Source: Ilex aquifolium
Taxonomy: Eukaryota > Streptophyta > Magnoliopsida > Aquifoliales > Aquifoliaceae
Direction: 5' to 3'
Assembly (NCBI GenBank): GCA_951799425.1
Contig: OX637393.1
Span: forward strand, 20,501,744-20,565,743
Length of the DNA stretch: 64,000 nucleotides
This document shows positions 44,065-57,500 of this stretch, in pieces. Each line of letters begins with the position of its first letter. Within the stretch, counting starts at the first letter, position 1. Below the pieces are notes generated by a model. It did not search any database, was not told the DNA's origin, and worked only from the letters and a program-made list of their open reading frames with translations. Both the position numbers and the translations under genes were made by a program.

Positions 44065-45870
44065 GAGAGAGGGATTTCTGTTCTTGTTCTTGTTTTTATG
44101 TTTGTTTAAAGTGCTTCTTTTTATGAATTTCTTCTTTGATAGTTGTAAATTTTTTGTGTGATTGTGAATGAATCGAACCGTTGATATTAAAAGATGATAT
44201 TTTGAGAAATGAATGGTTCTATTTATCACTTTTATTTGTTTTACTGCATTTTTAGATTTAGCATAAAAATTAAAAGGTGATGGAACAAATGTGGATGTTA
44301 AGAATGCTTGCTAGAGTAAATATGCACATGATCGGTTTGACACCTTAATTTATCAGCCAAGACTTAAAACCACATTTCTTGAAAAATTGGTATTCTCTCT
44401 ATACTTAAATTGTCATATGTACATCGATATTTGTTATTTTAAAGGTACAGGAAGATCTGACTTGAAAATGGAATTGGTATATAACCAATACCCCCTGGAA
44501 AACCCGACATACACAGTGGAGATAACAAAGAACACCAGGATGAGTTTCGAACCTAACGATGCTTCCGAGAGACAATCAATGTTTACTCAAGTAAATTCTT
44601 TTCACTCTCAATTTTTGAATAATCTCGTTAACCTTGTTTTGATTGACGCACTTAAAAGTGATCTATTGACATATCCCACAAGGAACCATCGTATACGACA
44701 CATACATGTGCACATGCTTGAGAAATGATCTTAGGCCATCTTTGATATAATATTGAGCCTTAGACCTTTCTTTGACAAAATTTATCCCTCGTTAGCCATG
44801 TTTGAGCCATCAATGTATGAATTTTTCTTTGATAAACCTATATGATTACCAATCCACAGGAAAACATACTTGACATACCTTGGCTATCTAATTTTCTTAC
44901 ATCCTCTTTGTAAGATGATACAGAAAAAGGAAAAGAAAAAGAAGCATTCGAGATTATCATCCAAGAAGAGTTGATTGGAACAAGTGAAACAAAATAGAAG
45001 CAAAAAGGCAAGAACTTGCCAAGAAAGTGAAAAACGAGAAAAGTGAAAGAAAGAAATGTCATCTCTCGGCAAAATATCAAGAAGTTAGAAAAATGTGTGC
45101 TACAATACGTAAACAGAAGATAGCTTTTGAAAATCCCTGACGTCGTTTCGTTAGCCACTGACCTCTAGCCACGCTACAACCTATGAAAAGCCCTAATTGA
45201 TCTCAACTCTGTTACATGCATGTGTTGTTAATCAAAATTGGGATATGGTAAATAACATTTCTTTAAATTGCGTTAATATTCTTTCATGAGATTATGCCAA
45301 ACATAAGTAGTTGTTTCTTTAAAATTTCACTCCTTTCCTAATTGTGCATGTGATTTTTCAATTGGCCATCTTTTGATCACATGATATGTGAGAAACAAGT
45401 CACTATAATCAGAGTGAACTTTTGCTGAGAGTATACTACGTGAGGTTTGTGAAATCGAAACTATCCATGGAAGGTGAAAAAATGGAGTATTTGTTACATA
45501 ACAATTCCTGTTGCTTGAATGATCATTCCTACTGCATTGAGAATTTCAAATATCAATGTAACAAATGATAATTTTTGCATAGAATGAATACCTGTGAAAT
45601 AAGGACGTGTGAGATATAAGTCAAAATTGAGAATCTGGTGTCTCAACGACCATGATGCTAATTTACTTTAATCAGCACTCTCCTATGCACATCTGTTCGA
45701 CTGAAGTTTGTGGGTAGCTTCCCTGGAAACCCTCACGAGACAACACTCGTCCGCTAGGGTAAACCTAGTGGTTCAACGGCTTGTTGCATAAGCTAAATGC
45801 AACCGGATGACCTACAAAAATGGCATTAGGAGTAGATTTTTCTTTTTCGTATTACTAGAGACTAGCAATA
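44065..45870 (+). other. Conserved spacer of E3
   Basis: Homologous to 16934-18677 in E2. Landmarks: 'gatcttaggccatctttga' near 44728 and 'catgagattatgccaa' near 45285. No supported gene. Confidence 0.65.
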
Positions 45871-45886
45871 TTTAGGTTGGGGAGTG
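45871..45886 (+). other. Polypurine tract of E3
   Basis: TTTAGGTTGGGGAGTG immediately before the 3' LTR. Confidence 0.78.
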
Positions 45887-47786
45887 TGATTAGTACTTAA
45901 AATTGACATATTATTATGACATTTTAAGACTAACTGTACTTTAATGGAGTTTAAGTGATGTCATTTCAGGCCCTAAACTGAACAAGGACCCAAGAACAAC
46001 AAGTACCACACTTGGATGCAACACCAGCACATTAGAGCCAAAATTGGAGAAGCTTGAAGCACAGCCAGAACGTTCGAACGCCAACTCACGTTCGAACGTT
46101 CACATTACACTGTAGCACTCAACTGCTGAGAGAAGGCGTGTTGTAGTTAGGAAAGAAGACTGGAGCCCTGAAGCATTTGAGTGTCACGTTCGAACACCAA
46201 CTCATGTTCGAACGTGCACTTGAGTTGATGGAAGACCAGACTACTGCAAAGAGTTGGAACTGAACTTCACAGAAGACCAACAGACCACTCGAGTGAAAGG
46301 GTCAGAGCAAATCTGGCGTTCGAACGCCCTTAGTACAAAAACAGAAGAAACGTTCGAACGGCAGTCAACGCTCGAACGCCCTTAGTGCAAAAACAGAAAG
46401 AACGTTCGAACACCTACTCACGTTCGAACGTTCTCCACAGACTGGCAGCAGAGTTGTTGACTGTTCACTTGGACTTGGGTGGCAAACACTATTCCTTCAC
46501 CTCCTCTTGCCTATAAATACTCCCCTTGTTGGAGAGCTTTGGGAAGGAAGCTAAGTAGGAAGTAGGAAGTAGGAAAGTTGATGGAGGCTTAGACTCCCAC
46601 TCTCATTGTAGATTTAGCTTATTTTCCTTGTATGAAGTATTTATTTTAGAGATTAGTTTGGCTTTAGCCCAACATCTCGTGCTTGTTATAAAAGTAGTTT
46701 TATGCTTATGCTTATGTTTATGCTTTCATTTTACATGCATAGAAGAGAGATAGCTCACCTTTTGGTTGAGGAAGCAACCCTCCAATTCTTGGTTAAGGAA
46801 GCCACCCTCCAAATGTGACTAGCTTTCTTCTACTTTTATTGTTCATGCATTTCACTTCCATTGCTTGAGCTTCTTTCTCTCTTAGAAGAGTGAAACTCTT
46901 CCACTTTTCTAGAGCTTTACCAAAGCTGTGAAGGGTGGAACGTGATTCACCCATTCTTTGTTAAAGATTGGCTCCGCGTTTGTTGTTACTTTATCTTTTA
47001 AGTACTCTACTTGGAGGGATGAGCATCACTCACTTTTCTAGCTTTACCCAAGCCATGAAGAGTGAGTAGTTTCTCATTCACTCTTTAGTAAGAGGAGAAG
47101 GGCATGTATAAGTTATCCGGGAATCATATTTGCGCATTATTTTTATGCTTAACGTTTATTTCTTCTTGTTATTGGATGATTGATTGCATCTAGCAAAGCT
47201 AAGGTACTTTGTATAATTGTGGGCTCTTTCTATGACACGGATGACTCTTGCATAGAAAGACTCATCAGTTCAAGGCAAGTACCCCGGCTAGATCCTCATG
47301 ACTACCCTTCAATCCTCCCCCTTATTGTACTTCACTAAAAGAATGGAATATTAATATCATGATTGGATGTCTTGTAGAAACACTTGCTTGTTTGTAGACG
47401 GGTTAAGTCTCGGCACAGGCAATTCTTGTAAACTTCTAGAAAGACATCGGAATCATGTTCTTAATTCTCACAATCCATTTTTATCAAGCACAATTATGTC
47501 AAATCGGATAACCAACTACATGTCCAGATCCTTGCACTAAAGGGTGACTCTTTTTAATTAGTACTTATTTTGTTAAGAAAATCATCTTGGAAAGAATCTT
47601 ATATTCTGTCCAGAAAAACTCATATCTCACAGCAAATCTCAAAGGTTACAATCAATAGGTCTCTACCACTGCTCACCTCAGAAATATCAACAAAAGTTTC
47701 CTGTGGATTCGACTCCGGACTCAAACCGGATTATTACTACAGCTTGACTGTCTGCACTTGGGTGTACACATTTCGGATCAAGAACA
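45887..47786 (+). repeat. 3' LTR of E3
   Basis: 1900 bp. It lacks about 45 bp present in the 5' LTR near 41070-41120 (deletion at about 47485). TATAAATA at 46512-46519; palindromes from about 46070 to 46430, several decayed. Confidence 0.92.
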
Positions 47787-47791
47787 CCTCC

Positions 47792-48693
47792 CCATCCTCA
47801 GTGTCTTCATCGTCATCATCACCCACTTCAACCACTGTGGAGGCAGAGGGGACAGCTGCAGCGGGTCCAATAGCTGGAGGTGTGGGTCCTCCCGGGATGG
47901 GCTCTCCCAGAAACATATGCTGAAAGAGTCTCACCATCGTGGCCGAAATTGAAATCCCTTGCACTGATACGTCTAAAGCATGCACTGTCACCTCTAATGC
48001 ATCAAGGCGATGAGGTATTGAGCACTCAGATGCAGGAGAGGATGGGGCAAACACAGACGGCCCAGACTCAGGTGGCACCCCAGAAGACGGCCCAACATTG
48101 GATGACCCTAGACCTGAAACCTTAGAACTCTCAGCCCGAGTTGTGGCAAACCTCTTTTTGCTACTACCTTTGCCAATGGCTTCGGTGTCTGGTGGGGTGA
48201 TTTTATCAGATGCATACCCCTTCACTTTGAAATGATCGAGGCCCCTTACATATCCAGAGACTTACGGTGGTGGATGAGGAAGAACTTTGATATGACTCTG
48301 GTAAAACTCACAACATTGAGACAAATTGAAACCACTTACAGGCTTAAACCAAATTCCGATCCCACAGGCCTCGATCATTCTCACCACCTCATTATTCACA
48401 CCCAAAGACCTCTTATCAATGTACCTCTCACAAGTTACATTTTTTTCGTCGATGATTAGAGTTCTAGCATAGTTCCTAGCTTTTTTTCTTTGCTCGCTTC
48501 CCTGTCTACTCGGCCCTTCCCCACTTCTCTTCCGGCCACCAACATTCGAAGGGCTTGGTGGGCTTGGCCCGGTTCGTTTGGTACGGGCCATGCAAAGCAA
48601 CAGTGCTCCCATAGTCAAAAGTGTGAAAAAGGTTAAGAAAAGGCCATACATTGGGTCCATAACTTCATGGAGGATCACCACATGGCGAGCCAT
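47792..48693 (-). pseudogene. env-like ORF of E5, N-terminal and central parts
   Basis: From ATG 48693: hydrophobic segment (MYGLFLTFFTLLTMGALLLC), basic linker, then CERYIDKRSLGVNNEVV and IWFKPVSGFNLS. Most of the central family domain is deleted around 48240-48262, where the text jumps to HFKVKGYASDKITPP with a change of frame. It continues to E3 at 47786. Confidence 0.8.
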
Positions 48694-48984
48694 TTGAGAG
48701 ATTTTGGAGAATTTAGAAAGATGAGGGAGATTAGGGCTTGAGATAAATTCGGCAATCCTAGGGTTCCAAAGGGGGAAAAGTTTAAATCTTTAATTAAAAC
48801 ACCAATTCAACAGGCCTAGGGTTGAGGATTGACAATTTAGTGGAATAGATGAGGGATTTGGGAAGCTTGGGAGTGGATTGAGTGAGAGAGGAGTGTAAAA
48901 GAGTTAGTAATTTAAGAGGACAATGAAAGGGTTCCCCGAAAATTTTCGATTAAAAGCCCTAATTTTAGCATTCTGGGTGAAACC

Positions 48985-49106
48985 TACTGGTATATCGCGA
49001 AAAACCTACCGGTAGGTTTTACACCAGTAGGTAAAAAGTACCGGTAGTTTTGCGGTAGGTGCAAAACCAATGGCCCAAACCTACCGGTATGGCCTACCGG
49101 TAGGTT
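48985..49106. promoter_or_regulatory. Internal palindrome cassette of E5
   Basis: CCTACCGGTAGG at 49005-49016 and 49093-49104 with decayed copies between. About 300 bases upstream of the env-like ATG on the minus strand. Confidence 0.72.
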
Positions 49107-50228
49107 TTGCCTTATTTACACAATACCCCACTGCTGTTCTGTCCCTATTATAATTCCATTCCTTACATTCTAACACTCAAATTATGACCTCTACTCATCC
49201 CTAATCATGTACTTCACTTGTAAACCACAATTTGAACCATAATGCCCAACTCGTTACTGAAATTGCAATGTGATTTAAAATTTTGACGCATTCAACACAC
49301 AAGGTATGGATTTCTATCTCTAACTATCAAAATGAACACCCATTTGTAAATCATGAATTCAGCTAACACAGGTATTCCTAAGTCTTCTCAAACCTCGAAA
49401 GTTGAGCAATATTCCCCTATTCTACAAGCATGGAGTTATTTAACACATTATTCAGATGGCCGAACTAAGCACACATGAGTATTACCATAGCCTCAAATAC
49501 TAGTCTAAAGTATGCACCTACACATTCATTTTCAAACTCGTGTGTGTGTGAAATGAACAAGTAACTTGAGCACTTACGCAACATAATTCACATTCGAATG
49601 GCTAGCCAAATTCAGCTTCAATGCAAACTCACCAAGGGTCACTCTGAACAATGAAATACACTATTGTTATCCTGGCATGCACTCCATGTGTACATGTAAT
49701 CCAAAAATGAAGTTCAAGTATGAGAATGAAGTGACTTTGGCATAATCTCATGAAAAGAATGCTAGGGTATTGGGTAACAAGACTAACTCATCTTTTCTTT
49801 AAAATCATGCATCTCCCATGCTTCTCTAGATCATGTAGGACTTCTAGGGTTATAATGAGGCCTTGGGGCGATATTTTAGGCAAAAGAAACAAAGGACATA
49901 GGATGAAAAGAGGGTTGTTCCAAGTGAAAGACCTTTTTATTTCAAAAACACCTCCCTTTTAATGGGATTTTCATTCCATTCTTACACCTTCACCACACTC
50001 TTTGTTTCTTTTCTTTATTTTCTTTAACATCATCCTTTTCTTTTGATCATCCTTTCATCTTCTCACCCCTTTTTCCTCCTTTTCTTGGATTTTCATTCTT
50101 TTTCGAATGAACTCCTTGAGTTTCACTTCCATTCATCCCTTTTGTTGAAGTTTCCACACCACACTTCCTTCTCTTTAATGATTACTCATATTCAGGTTTA
50201 GGAACAACCAAGGTGAGGTATATATATA
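49107..50228 (-). other. Conserved spacer of E5, part next to env-like ORF
   Basis: Homologue of the E0/E1 spacer; the 'ttggcataatctcatg' landmark is near 49737. Split from its other half (53613-54554) by the Helitron-like insertion. Confidence 0.68.
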
Positions 50229-53220
50229 CTAGTAATAACCTGTGCCTAAAGGCACGGTGCAATATAATTGAACTCCCATGATTAAACACATTTGATCAAA
50301 TCTAACTCGCAATTCTAAATGCACGCATTTAATTAACATTCATATCAACTTTCATATAAAAATTGTTAGAACAAAAGTCCAAAATCCAAGCAAAACCGAA
50401 ACAAATAAAGATGATTGGTGCAATTGATCATATATTTGTGCCTAAAGACACTCAGTAACCAAAAACAAATAACAATTACCAACGGAAATTCATTGGACAA
50501 ACAATTAAACTATCAATATAATTAAACTCTCATTGGACAAAATTAAATTCTAAAAAAAAATTGGCTAGAATTTTCACTCCAAATGGGACACCGGAAAATT
50601 TTGCCTTCCTTAATCTATGCCAGAGACAACAACTTGATGTTGCAATTTAGATGCATCCATTGTTGAAATCTCTATTAAAGAATCCTACAATGGAAGAAAA
50701 AGTTGAAGAGATGTCAAATAATGGGATAAAAGATGAGATGCAAGGAATTATTGGGATGGCTTCCAAACTGAGAACTTGGAATTGTGATGCAGGTTCCAAA
50801 AGAATTGCATGATATATGCTTGGGTCCAATATTGACATGCATAAAAAAATAAATAAAAATATTAACCCATAATAGGAGCACAAAGCTTGAATATCAACTG
50901 TACACCACATCCAACATAGAAAAAATAACAATTCTCTTCACACACATCAACTAATAAATGATCAAACTAAAGCATGCGCTTATAGACAACCTTGCTCACG
51001 TAAGAACTTCTATAAGCCTTCAATACAAATACACGTGTCTTCGGAAAAAAACTATGACAACTCTATCCCTATAATGAAGTTAAATCCATGAATCAAGTGG
51101 ACTTACATTTATTGGGAAACATATTAGAAGTCATTGTATTGTCAGACATATTATATAGAAGGCACTGTGTAAGACAAAACACTTCATTTGACTTATTATA
51201 GATAGTAGTTAAATATAAGTCAGTATATCGGTCAGACATCAAGACCTATAAAGGCGACTCAACAATCATTAGAGAAATTCTTAATTATTGCAATATATAT
51301 AACTTGATATTTACATTTTTGGTAATGATAAAGAATAAAAAAACTGACACAGGCTTGACAAAATTCTTTTAAAAATGGGACCCAAAAAAAATCAACCTGT
51401 ACACTGGCTTGTGAAAACACGGCCCAAACCAATGCAATATAGAAGCCACACTTTCCACTTATTTAAACTACTCCGCCTGTGAATCACATTTGAATTTAGC
51501 AAGCAACAAAATTTATCTAACCTATTTCTAATCAATGCATTAAGGCTAAAAATAATAGAAAAATTAGCAACAAAGCTGATTCACAAATGTAAAGAAATTT
51601 GGAGTCAAAGCCTTTAACTGAAACAAATAACTTATAAGAAAGATACGACAAACAATAATAGGTAAATGAATAGTAAACTTAAGTGTGATTTGATAGCAAT
51701 GTTAAGGGGGTTCTCCATTGTCACTATTACTGGTCTCTTATTATTCTGGAGAGAGAACAAAAGAGAGGATTATAACATGGCAAAAGGATCTATGAGCAGC
51801 TGCTGTTTTTTGTCCTCCTAACTTTGATTCTTATGGATGATTCGGAAAAAAAGAAGGCATGAGATGTCTATTTGCATAGAAGATTTATTAGTCCACCCAA
51901 AGAAAATCAAGGAGATATTGAAGTGCCTAATACTTAACTCAGGAAAAACTCAGGAGAAGACATATCAGATCCCAAACTTGTAAATACTTCTCTGCAATCG
52001 GTTTATTGATGAACTGGATTTGCTTGAGAAGAACCCAAGAAACCAGAGATCTATTAGATACAAACAACAAAAGGAAGTATTAGCAATATAATTGTGAATC
52101 TGAAAAGAAGAAGACAATTGGAAGTATCAAAAATGAAATTGGTTACCAATAACAAACTTCGTGGGAGAGCAGACAATGGCAGCTCTCAGTAGTTTCTCAG
52201 CTATCAAACAAAGCTACTGTAAAGGACATTTTCCAACAGAAGCCAATCTAGAACATCACACACTTATTACACCACAAATGAAACCATTTCACATAGGCTA
52301 CTGTAGCAAGACCACATGCTACACCACAAATGAATACATCTATTAAGCCCATAGACCTTTTTATCTGCACCAATACACACAGAAGAAAACATAAACAGGC
52401 TACTATAGCAAGATCCAATATTTATTGCATAAAAACTCATCTAAACCAAATAAAGTTTACCAAATTAAAACCACCAAAAAAAAAAAATAGAGACATGAAA
52501 TCCCTATCACATACATACATGAAAAACAGAGGTTTAAAGGGGTTGATAGATTTCCAGCACACAAAGGGAAGCTCACTTGTTTGTTTATCGTATTTTCCAT
52601 CAAACTCAACTTTCAATACAATAGAAGCCTCAAATCCACAAAAGTGCCTATAAAAAACAAAGCAAAATCCAATAATCGGTCAATCATATGATATGCCTTA
52701 GAAAATTCATACATGCCTTAAATTTCATTTATTTATTAGGGTTTCCTCTTAAAACATATGGATGACAAAATCCACAAAAAACACACAAAACCATAAAAAC
52801 AAAAACCCAAGACAACAAACCAAGAAAAAATCTGCTTTTTAGTCACTAAGATAGCCCAATGGACTTCAAACCTGAGCAAATCTGCATGTGCTGATGAAAA
52901 AAAATAAATGGTATATGTGTGTGTGCATGTGAGAAAAACGAACATTTGGGCATTTGATCAAACAACTTATAGGCGCAAATGATAATGTTTGGTGAAGCAT
53001 ATAGAGGGAGGAAGAGTACCTCGTTGGTGGAGACGAAGAGTAAAGAAGAGTACCTCGTTGGTGGCTCCGGTGGCGTCATCTTGGGGACTGGCTGGTGGTG
53101 GCTGGGGTGTGGTATCGAGAGAGATATGAGAGAGAAGAGGGTGTCCCCTTTCTTCCCCTTCTCCACCGTGTATTTGTGTTGGGTGCGTGTGTTGATGTGC
53201 GTGGTTGCTACAGAGAAGAC

Positions 53221-53256
<36 letters not shown>

Positions 53257-53612
53257 AAACCTGCTCTCCATGGTGGTGGGTTGCTGGGCGGCGTGAGAGT
53301 GTTGGGTGGCTACTTGAGAAAATAGAGAAGAGAAGAGGAAGTGGAGAGAGAAGGAAGAAGGATTAGATTAAAAATTAGAGAATGGGGTAGAGAAATTGGG
53401 TGACAGGTAGAGAAAACTCAGGAAAGAGTGAAAATTGGGAAGAGTGCTTAACAGGGGCTGACAGACGCCTGTGTATTGGGGTGTGCAGGGGGCAGTGTAA
53501 CGTTAGGAGGGAGGTGATGGGTGTGATAAGATGGTTTTGGGGGGGAAAAAATATGTGTAGGATAAAATTCAAACTCCCTTATGTTTTATTATATATATAT
53601 ATATATATATAG
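50229..53612 (-). mobile_element. Helitron-like non-autonomous insertion
   Basis: About 3.4 kb that interrupts the E5 spacer. On the minus strand its 3' end reads ...GTGCC-TTTA-GGCAC hairpin, nine bases, then CTAG, and the next base is T: the Helitron terminal pattern (hairpin, CTRR, A/T target). No target duplication is apparent, as expected. The other end, in a TA repeat near 53590-53612, lacks a clean TC, so it is approximate. No RepHel ORF is present. The interior is AT-rich with a GA run (about 53226-53256). Confidence 0.65.
53030..53275 (-). other. Possible captured 5' exon inside the Helitron-like insertion
   Basis: On the minus strand a CT-rich leader-like stretch precedes an ATG context (MTPPEPPTR) followed by GAG/GTACTC, which would suit a splice donor; a 39-bp segment with this donor is tandemly repeated. 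Helitrons often carry gene fragments. I cannot identify a parent gene and this may be chance. Confidence 0.25.
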
Positions 53613-54554
53613 TTTTTTGTTTTTTTTTCACTGGCTTGGTCAATTGTGTGGCATAGAAACGAATTTCAATTAAGGCTCAATCACGGCACTAGGGATAATA
53701 TCTTCTAAAGAATAAGGCCAAGGCTCAAAATATTCAAAAATGGCCTAAGATCACTTTCAGGTAAGCATAAGAGAGCATTGTACATTTCAAGACAAGTTAC
53801 TCGACTACAAAAATGCACCTAACCGAAACAAGCATAGTGAGACTATTGAACAAATTTGAAATTTAAGAATTGTTTCTTGAGTAAATGTAAGTCCCCTCCA
53901 GCAAGAATTGGCACTAAAGCTCTTATGGGTCCTTACTCGTCTCCACTATTTATGTCAAGCCTAAAATATGAATTCAGTCCATAAATTGCTAAAATTACAC
54001 ATTCAAGGAGCACATATGGTTGAGTTCAAAAATAGATACATATGTGATACTCACGTATAGGATTAACTTCTATAATGTGCTCATGTGCTTAAAGTTCAAA
54101 CAAGGATCAATATATCATCCAACCCAAACACTCTTAATAAGGGAATATGGATCAACATTCAGATATTTTTCAAAAAATTTCAAAATTTTCACATAATTTG
54201 CACTATTGTAAACAAAAATCTGTATGCTATGTGAAAAGTAAATTTTCACCCCAAAAATTTGTATTATCCACAAAAGTTCCCACAAACATTGGTGTAACAT
54301 GTAATTGGTGCACCTCACCCCCCAACTTGAGTTATGCATTGTCCTCATTGCAACAAAAAGAGATATGATATGCAATGAGTGATAGTAAAAAGATGTGTAG
54401 GGTTAGAGAACACCTCGCAATTGAGCTTTGACAAAAGCACCAATATCTGAAACTATGAAAAACAAAACTATACGACAAAAGAACGTAAGTAACATGAAAT
54501 AAAAATAAAGTAAGTAAATAAAAACAACTGTACACTAAAGAGCAGAAAAACTAG
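53613..54554 (-). other. E5 spacer part next to integrase, with internal polypurine tract
   Basis: Holds 'gatcttaggccat' near 53742 and, at 54314-54332, minus-strand CTCAAGTTGGGGGGTGAGG. The first 15 bases are identical to the PPT at the 3' LTR of E5. Upstream of it is GAGGACAATGC, the counterpart of the GGGGACAATGT in E2/E3. Confidence 0.65.
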
Positions 54555-57500
54555 TTACTCCTCCGTGAATTTCGGATATACCGGATCCGTCAAATCCTCC
54601 TCCACTCCTTGTCCCTCAAAACTCTCAAAAAATGGCTTAAGTCTTTGGCCATTGACCTTGAATGTCTGGCCATTCTCGGGGTTTGTGACTTCTACAGCTC
54701 CATTAGGGTAGGCCACCTTGACAAGATAGGGGCCGTCCCAACGGGATTGGAGTTTGCCTTGGAAAATCGAGAAACGAGAATTGTATAAGAGCACTTTTTG
54801 GCCGGACTCGAATGACTTCCTCGCAACTGATTTTTCATTAAAGATCTTAGTCCGCTCTTTTGAAATTTTGGTGCTCTCATACTCATCTCTTTGAATCTCT
54901 TCCAATTCATTCAATTTTAGCTTTCTATGCTCTCCGGCCATCCTCAAATTGAAATTCAAAGTCGTTACGGCCCAATAGGCCTTGTGTTCCATCTCAACTG
55001 GCAAATGGCAAGCCTTTCCATAAACGAGCCGGTAGGGAGACATGCCTAAGACAGTCTTGTAGGCGGTGCGGTAAGCCCATAGGGCATCAATTAGTCTGCC
55101 TGACCAATCTTTCCTATTTGGGTTAACCGTCTTTTCTAAGATATTCTTGATCGCCCTATTGGCCAACTCGGCTTGACCATTGGTTTGTGGGTGGTATGCG
55201 GTAGATACCTTATGTGTGACACCATATTTGTGCATCAAAGACGCAAATGGCCTATTGCAAAAATGCGATCCACCATCGTTTATCATTGCACGAGGCATCC
55301 CAAACCTCGAAAAAATATTCTCCTTGAGAAACATGACCACGACCCGGTGGTCATTGATCTTGGTTGGGATAGCTTCCACCCACTTGGACACATAGTCCAC
55401 TGCCAGTAGAATGTATAGATAGTCAAACGACACAGGGAAGGGACCCATGAAGTCAATGCCCCAACAATCAAATATTTCTATAACAAGTACAGGGGAGAGG
55501 GGCATCATGTTCCTTCGGGTCACACTACCCAAACATTGACATCTATCACATTCCTTACAAAATGAAAAACAATCTTTTATTAGAGAGGGCTAGTAGAAAC
55601 CTGACTGTAGAATTTTTGCTGAAGTTTTCTTGGCAGAGAAGTGGCCACCGCATGCCTCTGAATGGTAGAATGCAAGGACATCCCGCTGTTCGTTCTCCGA
55701 TATGCATCTCTGCATGACTTGGTCAGGGTAGTACTTGAACAGGTACGGGTTGTCGAAGTAGAAGTACTTCACATCTGCCATAAATCTTCTTCGATCCTCC
55801 GAGCTCTACTGCGGTGGTATTTGTCCTGTTGCAAGATAGTTATAGATGTCAGCATACCATGGACGAATGGAGTGAATTGAAAGTAATTGCTAGTAAGGGA
55901 AGAAATATGGGATAGGAATATTCTCATCGGCCTTTTACACCACCAGTCGAGATAAATGGTCCGCCACCACGTTCTGCACTCCCTTCTTGTCTTTGATTGC
56001 TAAATTGAACTCTTGGAGTAGGAGGATCCGCCTGATGAGTCTTGGTTTGACATCCTGCTTAGACAACAAATACTTCAAAGCAGAGTGATCAGTATAGACT
56101 ACTATCGGTGAACCAATGATGTAAGAACGAAATTTATCTAATGCAAATACTACTGCTAGCAATTCCTTTTATGTGGTGGTATAGTTCATTTGAGCTTCAT
56201 TAAGGGTTTTTCTAGCGTAGTATATTAAATAAGGTCTATTCTCCTCCCTTTGACTGAGCACTGTGCCGACCGCGTAATCACTTGCGTCGCACATAAGCTC
56301 AAAAGATAAATCCCACTTGGGTGGTCGCATAATCGGAGGTGTGACAAGCATGCTTTTGAGTTTGTAAAAGATGCCTCACAATCATCCGACCACCCAAATG
56401 GGACATCCTTAGACAATAAGTTGGTCAAAGGGCAGGCCAATGCACTAAATTTTTTTATGAAACGACGGTAAAATCCAGCATGGCCCAGAAACAACCTGAT
56501 ATCCTTGACGACTCTCGGCGTGGGGAGGTTGGAGATGGCTTCCACCTTTGATTTTTCAACTTCGATCCCTTTCGCCGAGACGATGTGCCCGAGAACAATT
56601 CCTTGTGTCACCATGAAGTGACACTTCTCCCAATTCAAGACTAATTTCTTCTCTTCGCATCTCTCAAGAACTTTGTCCAAGTTTTCCAAACATCCACTGA
56701 AAGAATCCCCAAAGACCAAAAAGTCATCCATGAACACCTCAACAATCTTCTCCACCATATCACTAAAGATTCCCATCATGCAACGTTGAAAGGTCCCAGG
56801 GGCATTACAAAGCCCAAAAGGCATGCGACAGTAAGCAAAGGTACCGTAGGGACAAGTGAAGGTGGTCTTCTCCTGATCTTCCAATGCAATCTCGATTTGA
56901 TTGTAGCAGGAGTATCCATCTAAGAAGCAATATAATAGATACCCCGCTACTCTTTCCAACACTTGGTTGAGGAAAGGCAATGGGAAGTGGTCTTTTCTTG
57001 TGCACAAATTGAGTTTTCGGTAATCAATACAAACTCTCCACCCGGTGATCACCCTCGTTGGAATAAGCTCATTATCCTCATTTGTCACCACAGTGACTCC
57101 CGACTTCTTGGGTACTACAAGCGTGGGGCTAACCCACTTACTATCAGCAATAAAAAAAATGATGTCCCCATCAAGTAGTTTTAGCACCTCGTCCCTCACC
57201 ACACCTTTCATAATTGGATTCAATCTTCTTTGTGGTTGTTGGGATGGCTTGGAGTCCTCTTCGAGATAGATACGATGTGTGCAAATGAGGGGGCTTATCC
57301 CCTTGATGTCCACAATCGTCCAACCAATCGCCCCCTTATGCCTCCTCAACACCTCCAAGAGCTCTTCTTCTTGCTTTGAATCCAAGGTTGAGCTAATCAC
57401 CACTGGAAATGTCTCATCTTTCCCAAGATATGCATACTTCAAATGGGAAGGTAATGGTTTCAATTCCAAATTGGGTTTTTGCTCATTTGATAGGAAAATC

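Larger units (their letters stand above)
39461..47786 (+). mobile_element. E3: gag-pol-less Athila copy, probable retrotransposed spliced RNA
   Basis: 8326 bp with two LTRs (39461-41411, 45887-47786), PBS, PPT and target duplication CCTCC. It is close kin of E2, but the internal region (4475 bp) goes from the leader straight to sequence downstream of integrase. The join at 41463/41464 fits a splice junction: left side matches E2 up to its GT donor (29027), right side matches E2 from just after its AG acceptor (21185). E2 minus S2 and the inferred intron would be 4319 bp, close to E3; much of the difference is the env-like C-terminal region E2 has lost. It must have been mobilised by proteins from other copies. 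Confidence 0.88.

Noticed and set aside
50647-50931. 94-codon hydrophobic ORF in the Helitron-like insertion
   Set aside because: AT-rich chance ORF with no recognisable domain and no supporting context.
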